Source of the DNA: Catonia carolina
Lineage: Eukaryota; Arthropoda; Insecta; Hemiptera; Achilidae
NCBI GenBank assembly: GCA_035578175.1
Contig: JAQMRL010000001.1
Span: 188,004,283 to 188,068,282, forward strand
Length of the DNA stretch: 64,000 nt
Direction of reading: 5' to 3'
The position numbers were made by a program, and so were the translations under genes. The notes below the pieces were generated by a model. It was not told where the DNA came from, searched no databases, and was given only the letters and a program-made list of their open reading frames with translations. Positions 56,576 to 64,000 of the stretch are shown here, in pieces; positions within the stretch are counted from its first letter, which is position 1, and each line of letters opens with the position of its first letter.

Positions 56576-57489
56576 CGAGGGTCGTTTAAAAAGTTCGTGC
56601 AAAATCAGATATATGGCACTACTGGCGCATATCGAGCATATGCTTAGTTAGTAACATCTGTTGGAAAAACACGTGTGTAGTTTCAGCCAGATCGGTCTAT
56701 TTCTTTGTGTTTGACAATCGTTTTAATCGAGGAAGTCGAGTGATTTTCAAAAAATGGATGAAAAAGAATTTCGTGTGAAGTGTTGCAAGGACGGTTTGCA
56801 GCTGTTCCAGAAGAATTCGCAGGACTTTAAGCGTCGTTTCGTCACTGTGCATGAAACATAGATACATCACTACACTCCTGAGACCAAAATCTAAACAATG
56901 GGTTATGAAGGGGGAATCTGCGCCAAAAAAGGCGAAGACAGTTCCTTCGGCCGGAAAGATTATGGCGACTGTCTTTTGGGATTTACAAGGAATAATCTTC
57001 ATCGATTATCTGGAAAAGGGTAAAACTATTACAAATGCATATTATTCATCGTTATTGGACCGTTTGAAAACCGAGCTGCAAAAAAAAAAACGCCCTCGAT
57101 TGCCCCACAAAAAAGTCCTTTTCCATCACGACAACGCACCAGCTCACGCCTCAGCAGTTGTGGTCACAAAATTAATGGAAATAGGGTTCCAACTCGTTTC
57201 ACATCCCCCTATTCTCCAGACTTGGCTCCCTCGGACTACTATTTGTTTCCCAATTTGAATAAATGGCTGGCGGGAAAAAGATTTTATTCAAACGAGAAGG
57301 TGATTGCAGGAACGAATGGCTATTTTTCAGACTTGGACAAATCCTATTATTCGGAAGGGATCAACAAACTAGAGCAGCGTTGGACGAAGTGTATAAGACT
57401 AAAAGGAGACTATGTCGAAAAATAAAAAAGGTTTACCCCAAACAATTAAGTAGTTTTTATTTTTGCACGGACTTTTCAAACGACCCTCG
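56576..57489 (+). mobile_element. Deleted mariner (irritans-like) element
   Basis: Inverted termini CGAGGGTCGTTTAAAAAGTT (left) and, on the minus strand, CGAGGGTCGTTTGAAAAGTC (right). Both continue with CGTGCAAAA. TA duplications at 56574-56575 and 57490-57491. Full mariners are about 1.3 kb; this one is 914 bp because the middle of the transposase N-terminal half is deleted. Confidence 0.95.
56754..57425 (+). pseudogene. Mariner transposase pseudogene
   Basis: The start codon region (MDEKEFRV) is joined directly to sequence from just before the first catalytic motif (LQLFQKNSQDFKRRFVTV). This deletes most of the helix-turn-helix DNA-binding domain and the WVP(H/R)xL region. The first catalytic motif is damaged: the Asp codon of the usual V-DE-TW motif reads His and the Trp is a TAG (56859). 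One frameshift follows before SKQWV. The second catalytic motif LFHHDNAPAHAS is intact. A second frameshift near 57205 precedes YSPDLAPSDYYLFP, which retains the D34D Asp. KLEQRWTKCIRLKGDYVEK at the end resembles irritans-subfamily mariners. The gene is dead by several independent lesions. Confidence 0.92.
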
Positions 57490-57491
57490 TA

Positions 57492-58094
57492 TTTAACAAC
57501 GTTTATAAACAAACATCTACTAGACATTCTGATAATCTCCATTTTACAAACGAAGTAATGCATTAACATTTCTAATACCTTTCTACTTCAAAATAAATAC
57601 AGTGTTGTCTATGATAGTTCTGTTTTTATTACTATATCGATTAAAGAACTAAAGCTATTGACAAGAGCATAATCATTTTAAGCTATACAATGTAGTAATA
57701 CAAGTGCAGTGAACTTTAACAGAACTTGATAAATATGCACTGTACGACCTTGACCGTCGAAACAAAAAAAAAACACACTTGCATTCAAGTATTGTATTGT
57801 TATTTATATAAAAATATACCGCTTATTATAAATGCAAGATAATATAATATTTTCACGTGCCTGTTAAATAAATATTTTTTTCTTCTGTAAATTGCTATAA
57901 AATTTACAACTCTTTAACTATTTTGAACACATTTTCTTAAATCTTTCTAGTTATAGTCTACATATTAACTAAACATATTCAGTTTAACTAAACACTAAAA
58001 ATCCAGTTAATTTATATTTAAGCCTACTTGTCAAATGAAATTAATGTTTTTTGTGTATTTCGGCTGTGTGTTCTTCGAGCCTTTCAGGATTATT
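57492..58094. other. Unassigned AT-rich DNA
   Basis: Nothing recognised. Confidence 0.3.
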
Positions 58095-59025
58095 ACTTTC
58101 TTTGGCCTGTATGAATATGTGTAGGAAGGAATGAATTGTTTTCATGTCGATTTTTCGAAACCGAGTTTTCACCAGATTTACACATTTTCAGACCCCCTGA
58201 ACCCAAAAAAACATGTTTTTAGCGATTGGTGTGTGTGTGTGTGTTAACAGAATATCTCAAAAACGGAACATCGTACGAACATGAAACTTGAAACTTATGT
58301 TAGGCACTACAACCGGATTTGACACCAATATTTTCATTAAAATCGGTCAACCGGAAGTAGTAGTTTATTCGTTTCATTTTTCAGTTTTTTGCCATTTTCT
58401 CAAAAACGGCTCCTACGATTTTTTAAAAAAAATCGCCTCATTTACTGAATGTTTTATGCTCTACAAGGTAGGGTAGTCGTCATGTCTGCTGAAATTCTTG
58501 GAATGGCTGTTTTCTCGTAAAAAAGTTATTTTTTAAGATTGCGGTTTTAATTTACGCATTTAAGCGCAAAAATGTATCTAATAAAAGTTGTAGTGAATTT
58601 AAAATCCTACAACTTTTATTGCAACCATTTTTTTGTATAACGCTTAGTTCAGCGCTAATTAGCGATTTCTGTTTTTTGCTTTATGAAAATGTGTAAAAAA
58701 TCGATTTTTTTTAAAGATTTCAGCCTTAGTATGCATTTTACGACTAAAGTGTATAATAAAATTTATAGAAAATTAAAAGATCTACAATTTTTGTTTAAAT
58801 AATTTTTCTCTATAGACCCTAGTTTAGCGTGAAAGAGTGATTTTCCGTATTTTTAAGCCAAACTGAGGTTGATTTTCATTTTGCGTCTTTCACTCATGAT
58901 TGAAATTAGGTTTTGTTTATTGAGGTTAGTTTTTTGTTTATTTCTAATGTTTTATTATTAATGATAAGTTATATTGTTAATGATTTGCAATGGCAAAAGA
59001 GACTTGTGTAAGTGTTTCACACCAG
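58095..59025 (+). mobile_element. Family D (DINE/HINE-like) repeat, copy 15
   Basis: Near complete: ACTTTCTTTGGCCTGTATGA start, GACCCCCTGAACCCAAAAAA, short TG core (58228-58243), ATCTCAAAAACGGAACATCG, GTCAACCGGAAGTAGTAGTT, both internal units, and AAGAGACTTGTGTAAGTGTT / TCACACCAG end. Frames at 58288-58476 and 58974-59168 are artefacts. Confidence 0.93.
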
Positions 59026-59257
59026 TCGGAAAGAATAATAATCGTTCAAGAAAAATTAAAGAGTACTTATACTCTGCGATTATTTTAAGAAACAAACTGT
59101 ACTGTATATTAACAACCGCAACTGGCCCACGTGTTGTTTATTTTAATTTGGAAAGCAACAGCATTTAGTGCCAAGGAAACAAATTTATGACTCATAAAAT
59201 ATTGTTTTTTTTTAGAAACACCAATCTGTTATGGATAATGAAAGACTCAGTATTATA

Positions 59258-59410
59258 ATATTTTTCTTTTATTGGGTAATTGTGCCTATAAACAATAATC
59301 TTATAACTAAAAATATGAAAAAAATTGCTAGACCTGATGGACAATCGAACCTGGCAATCGTAGTATAGAATCCAGTTACGCAGACCTTTGCAGCAACGAG
59401 CTGGGTAATT
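59258..59410 (-). repeat. tRNA-derived SINE-like copy (group C)
   Basis: Read on the minus strand: CAGCTCGTTGCTGCAAAGGT head, B box GGTTCGATTGTCC, then GGTCTAGCAATTTTTTTCAT and a tail AGGCACAATTACCCAATAAA. The tail resembles the fragment at 1886-1925. Confidence 0.5.
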
Positions 59411-59454
59411 ATTGTTTTTACTTTCTTATACTTCAATCACACAAGCAAAATCTG

Positions 59455-59540
59455 GTTCACCTCCGTGGGAGTGTCTTAGAGCGCCACATTACGCTGAACT
59501 ATACACCGGAAGATCCTGGGTTCGATTCATGGACAGGTTA
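59455..59540 (+). repeat. tRNA-like SINE relic
   Basis: GTGGGAGTGTCTTAGAGCGC fits an A-box side and TGGGTTCGATTCATGGAC a B-box side. Confidence 0.45.
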
Positions 59541-60350
59541 CGAATAATTGTAATAAGTTAAAACCCACAAATATTTTTACAAGAACCGATTGTAGTTGTT
59601 AATGATCAAAGAGGTGATGTAAACGGAAATAATTTCAGTTAGTAAGAAATGAACAATAATTTAATGATACAGAACCGATCAGTAGACTAATAAATTATTT
59701 AGTTAATTTTAATACATGATTTTAATAGAAATACCAGTATTTTGAGTTTTAATGCAAGCTAGGCCTCTGGGTCAGTCCAGTCAGCTGATAAAAATATTAA
59801 TGGATAAGTAAATAACAGCTAGTTGGGCGAGCGACAATTTATTACGACCACTTAACAGTCATCTGTGAACAAACCACTTGAGTGTATTCAAACACACATA
59901 AAAAAATCCAGAAAGCAGCTATAAAATAGGGTCGTTTTAAAGTACAACAGTTCTCGATAACAAAAAAATAAAAATTGAAAGGTAAAATTATAATAGTACA
60001 GGAAATTGCAGTAACTTTTTAACAACTGCACGAATGAATGGGAATAATTTCCTCAGTACTCCGTGCAAAAACCTGTATTATAAAAACCATTCCGGAAGTA
60101 CATTTGTAATTTTTTTAAATTCGTAATTACATTTTTTACTCATATCTTATTTTATTGACTGTAGGTAACTTTTTACCAATTTTTAACCGTAGTAAGTCCA
60201 TACGTTATATTAATAACTAACTATTAATTTTAGCGTAACAATTACGTGACAATATTATAGTCTCTTCTAATACAGTGTTATACTTTCTTCGTAGTCCTAC
60301 TAATAGTTTAAAATTATCTGTAGTGCATAATTTCCTTTAATTTAAATTCC
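59541..60350. other. Unassigned AT-rich DNA
   Basis: Nothing recognised. Confidence 0.3.
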
Positions 60351-60752
60351 TTATGCCCATAATGGGCAGGTGTGAAATTAATTGCACTCTATCTGCTGGT
60401 TCCAGGGCTACAAAAAAAGTTCTATTTCTTAGCACATAGTCAGCCAATCTCAGCCGATTAAATGACTGAATCATTTAAGAACAGAAGAGGTAGAGATGTA
60501 AAAGACACTAATCAGAGTTGTCTCCTCTGAAAGTAATGAATTTAATTATACAGCCTAACCCCGTGATGAATGAAGTGAAGGTGTCATTTGCAGAGTGGAA
60601 AATATGTGCTTTTCAGAGGGCCCGGCATGCTGATAAGCGCACTTTTCCACTCAGTGAGGAAAGCAATGGTGAACCACCTCACTTCTCGTTTTACTTAGTA
60701 AAACCTCTACAGTTTCAAACCAGCCTTTCGGCTGATGACCTAAACAACAACA
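60351..60752 (+). repeat. Family R2 interspersed repeat, copy 4
   Basis: The clearest R2 copy: GGGCAGGTGTGAAATTAATT, CAGCCGATTAAATGACTGAA, AACAGAAGAGGTAGAGATGT, GAAGTGAAGGTGTCATTTGC, CCCGGCATGCTGATAAGC, GTTTTACTTAGTAAAACCTC (itself an AGTAAAAC-type inverted repeat). It ends with the hairpin CAGCC-TTTC-GGCTG then ATGACCTAA. The 106-codon frame here is shared in part by other copies but not recognised. Confidence 0.88.
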
Positions 60753-61050
60753 GCCAATTATTTATGACTAAACTATTTAAGAACAGAAGAGGCAGAAGTT
60801 TAAATGACACTACTCAGAGATATCTTCTCTGCGAGTAATGAATTTCACTATACAGCCAGACCCTGCGGTGAATGAAGTAAATTTGTCATTTTTAGGGTGG
60901 AAAGTAAGTGCTTTTCGGAGGGCCTGGCATGCTGATAAGCATACTCTTTCAACTCGGTGATGGAAGCAATAGTAAACCACCTCCATCCTGGTTTTTACTT
61001 AGTAAACCTCTAGAGATTCAAACCAGTCTTTCGGCTGTTGACCTATAAAC
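60753..61050 (+). repeat. Family R2 interspersed repeat, copy 5 (tandem, 5' shortened)
   Basis: Starts at AGCCAATTATTTATGACTAA, lacking the first ~75 bp of copy 4, and repeats the remainder to AGTCTTTCGGCTGTTGACCT. Head-to-tail with copy 4, no spacer. Confidence 0.88.
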
Positions 61051-62689
61051 AATATTAAATTCCTTAAGCCGGCTCTAAAATTATCACTAAATTATGAATT
61101 TTAATGAAATTATTATTTATCTTCTTCTGTTAAATGTATTTGACACCACTCGTATTATTAAAATTTTATACCAAGAGTTTCATGGTTTGGTTGTGGGCGG
61201 AGTCGTATTTCAACCAGGTTCTTCCTACCAGAAAACTTCCTTTAATATTTTTGACTGTCTATTTCTATCTATGTTTTTATTGCTGTTTGTATTTTTGTTT
61301 GTTGATCATCTGGTATGACTAAAACTAAAAATAATTTTTAGTTTTAATTACATATGAAATAAATGAGACCTAAACAGTTCTTAGAAAACAGATGTTACAT
61401 AGGTAGCCTACTTTAAATTGAAGATTCTTTTAAAACGTAACTACTAGATATAATATATTTTAGTACAATATTATAGATTAGAAGTGGACTTTTTCATAAA
61501 AATATATTTAGAATAGCTTATAATAAAAAAATATAATTATCCTAAACTCTTTTGGAAATGAAGTAGATATAAACTGGGATTTGAAAACATACACTTCTAT
61601 GTTTTTTACGTTAGGGGTTTATTCTAAACATCTTATAAACCAATAATACTGTATAAAGATCGAACTTATATGAATAAAATAATCTAGATCATGCGTAAAC
61701 TGTGTGAAATACAATATGTGCAGTATACATCGTTTCTTAAGATCAACAGCAACTTATTTAAATAATGTTACCAATTAATAAGGCTAATACTAGAGCTACA
61801 AGTAATTCAGCATCACAGAGATGCTCAACTACTTGAATAGTGTTGTTTCGATACTATGTGATTTAGTTACAATGAGTGGAAGGGATGGATCATCTGTATT
61901 TTTTTGTCAACAATCTCTCGACTGGTTTGATACAGTTCTTCAAGCTGTTACATCTTGCGTTATAATTACCATTAATTAATTTACAAAGAAATTTATTTAA
62001 TTTGTTAACTTAATTAATTAAGTACGTACCGTAGTCACTTCTGTCAGTCAGTCCCACGACTGCTGATTTTTTAAAATTTTATTTTAATAATACACCAGTA
62101 GCTTATTTTCATAAGGGTGTTGATTTTAAAAATATATTGAATAGTCTGATTCTTATACCATACGTTAGAATATCCAGGTTCTATAAAAAAGTACTATGGT
62201 TTACTGCAAAAAAAATATCCTGAATTTTAAGAAAAACTCAAGATTTCTTTTTGTGGGGACATACAAGCAGCATAGCAAATTTAAGTATAATTTGCTATAG
62301 AACATTATCCAAATAAGTCTGTATTCATTAACCACTTTGTATTAGAATTAGAAATGAAAACATTAAATTAAACAATAGAACACTAGAATGCATTTGAACA
62401 ATAACAAAAAGAAAAAGAAAAATACACAAGCATAGTGTTGTGATGTTATTACCTGAGAGATGAATATCACATTGGTGTTTGAATAAATAATCAATGAATC
62501 TAAAGAAAGGATTCAGTTTTTTATAACTTTTCTGTTATTATTATTATTATATAGACATTCGAAATCAAGACACTTAATAAAAATTAATCGAAATAAAGTA
62601 ACCTTAGCGAATTAGGTGTATAACAGTGAATTAAACAGAACTGAATGCGTTCACGTAGTACTTGTTTGCCTCTGAACAATGTAAAGATT
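61051..62689. other. Unassigned AT-rich DNA
   Basis: No gene or repeat family is recognised; two overlapping small frames at 61094-61322 are T-rich and random-looking. Confidence 0.3.
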
Positions 62690-62800
62690 ACTGATCTGAT
62701 GCAGTAAAAGCTCTCGCAGCTGGTATCCTCCGCTGAAGCGCTAGTGTCGACCGCACCGGCCGGCTGTTATAAACAGCTGATAGAGAAGAAGGGGGGATAA
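62690..62800 (-). promoter_or_regulatory. CpG-rich patch, possible promoter/5' exon
   Basis: In a strongly AT-rich window, this ~100-bp patch is GC-rich with many CpGs (CGCAGCTGG, CCGCTGAAGCGCTAGTGTCG, ACCGCACCGGCCGG). Orientation to the minus strand is inferred only from the exon candidates downstream on that strand. A donor-like CTAAG/GTTACT lies near 62602. It could instead be part of an unrecognised repeat. Confidence 0.25.
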
Positions 62801-62997
62801 AAGCGGTTTTGTCACGATATTTTGTATAGTTTTAAAACATTCGTAAGCTTTGTGTTTTATTCATGCTTATGTGAACAAGCATCTTTAATATTGTAATTGT
62901 GGATAATCTGTAATGTCCTCAAACAGTTTAATATTGTTTTTTTCATCATTTATTTTTACCCTAATTTGTGGACGTTACAATAAAATCAAGAACAATA

Positions 62998-63264
62998 AAC
63001 AACCTCATGACTCAATGAGATGTAAGTGATATTTATATACGACGTGAAAATGAGGTGTAGTCTTGTAAAGACTCAGGCTGACCATTCCCGAGGTGTATAG
63101 TTAATATTGTACTCTAACCATCAAAGTACACCGGGAACCACTCTCTGATACTAATGTCCGTATAAAAGTAACTTCGTTTACAATGGTTTGAACTATGGAA
63201 CCTACATCAGCTTTCAAACAGCTGACTCGGGGCGACGACTTTACCACTGGACCAACCCGGTGGG
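62998..63264 (-). mobile_element. tRNA-derived SINE (group A), minus copy
   Basis: Read on the minus strand it begins CCCACCGGGTTGGTCCAGTG with A box TGGTCCAGTGG, then GCCCCGAGTCAGCTGTTTGA, a decayed B box region (AGTTCAAACCAT), AAGTTACTTTTATACGGACA and GTACAATATTAACTATACAC. It ends near CTCATTGAGTCATGAGG. It is diverged from the plus copy at 20245-20571. Confidence 0.85.
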
Positions 63265-63491
63265 TAAACTAAAATATTGTTTGATAATTTCTTATTTTTA
63301 TGACAGGGTTCAGATATTTCTATTGTTCTCTTGCTTCCGATTGTACTAGATACATGATTTTACATTGTTGGTTTATATACCTAACATTGACTACTAGTTA
63401 CAAAATGTATCATAATTACAGGCACCAAGTTACAGTGGGTAGCGTACAATCCCGGCGCTTATTGATACCTGAGATCTAACTTCTACGGCTA
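63265..63491. other. Unassigned DNA
   Basis: Nothing recognised. Confidence 0.25.
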
Positions 63492-63685
63492 ATTAAAACA
63501 AAAATCTTTTCTTCGTTTTTCTTTTGATTTGCATCCGACTACTATGCACAAAAAAGCTAATGCAGACAGGAAAGGGTGAAGATATAAATTAGTGAATGAA
63601 AAATGCTAGACCTGACCTGGAATCAAACCCAGCTCCTGTGGCATAGAAACCAATTGCGCTAACTACTTCACCAACATCAAACCTC
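63492..63685 (-). mobile_element. tRNA-derived SINE (group B), minus copy
   Basis: On the minus strand: TGGTGAAGTAGTTAGCGCAA (A-box side), GGGTTTGATTCCAGG (B box), TCTAGCATTTTTCATTCACT, CTGTCTGCATTAGC, AGTCGGATGCAAATCAAAAG. The body matches the copy at 42884-43062. Confidence 0.72.
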
Positions 63686-64000
63686 TCGTTTGTTGTCACT
63701 AAGGTATTATACCTGAACCATTGATTATATTTCTTATAACATGAAAATTGTTGCTAGTTTCTGATAATGCGATTAATTGATATTAACATTACCTACACGC
63801 ACATGTCACAAGAAAAACAATGCATCTATAGAAGTAAGTTATTTACTCCGCATTGAGATTCAACCTATTATTCCTCTTTCAAAGACAGGAACTTCATTTC
63901 GAGATTTGCATTAATAAACAAAAGATCTGTATTCGATTCTAGCCCATTTTCAGATGAATGCAAACAACTATTAGAGTTAAATAAAAACTATAAATTAATT
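63686..64000. other. Unassigned AT-rich DNA
   Basis: Nothing recognised up to the window edge. Confidence 0.3.

Noticed and set aside
60518..60838. 106-codon frame as a protein gene
   Set aside because: Lies across the junction of two tandem R2 copies, so it cannot be an ancestral gene. Only the R2-internal open stretch is worth testing.
1..64000. CRISPR arrays, operons, ribosome binding sites, prokaryotic terminators, rRNA
   Set aside because: The sequence is eukaryotic; repeats are dispersed or microsatellite and no such signals are present.

Overview
This window is a piece of an AT-rich, transposon-dense animal genome, most likely an insect. The element types support this: an irritans-like mariner, Jockey, CR1/Jockey-type and RTE-like retroposons, Tigger/pogo elements and tRNA-derived SINEs. 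A hemipteran is a reasonable guess, but no diagnostic gene confirms it. There are no operons, CRISPR arrays or prokaryotic signals, and no complete cellular protein gene is recognisable.

The most gene-like host signal is on the minus strand. Exons at 18486-18636, 7834-7878 and 2551-2619 have canonical splice sites, and every junction falls in the same phase (2). They join into one open frame encoding a Ser/Lys-rich segment. I do not recognise the protein. Weaker exon candidates lie at 2348-2416, 18729-18791, 32261-32310, 41443-41475, 47617-47660 and 55142-55168. A CpG-rich patch at 62690-62800 could be a promoter or 5' exon. If these belong together, most of the window is transposon-filled intron.

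Autonomous-type relics, left to right: an RTE-like 3' fragment with an (AAT)n tail (80-1065); a young 5'-truncated RTE-like insertion with an 18-bp target duplication (3509-4883); a degraded reverse transcriptase end split by a hAT MITE (11340-12560); a Jockey fragment (25335-25868); an RT C-terminal scrap (33935-34140); a Tigger element (35669-40072) holding a 3.5-kb CR1/Jockey-type retroposon; another RT relic (45013-45770); an RTE-like copy on the minus strand (46028-47056); two Jockey fragments (47870-49245); a Ty3/gypsy-like scrap (51770-52440); and a deleted mariner (56576-57489).

Non-autonomous families dominate. Family D has 15 copies of a roughly 0.1-1.2-kb repeat with a central TG/CA microsatellite, subterminal inverted repeats and a terminal hairpin. 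Its architecture resembles Helentron-associated DINE/HINE elements. Family R2 (five clear copies) and family R3 (two minisatellite-bearing copies) are also interspersed. Three further TA-flanked Tigger-like elements, one TTAA-flanked element, one hAT MITE, three SINE groups and several microsatellites complete the picture. Standout structures are a 187-bp, about 97%-identical inverted repeat inside one D copy, and a foldback element whose loop carries a class II tRNA-like promoter.
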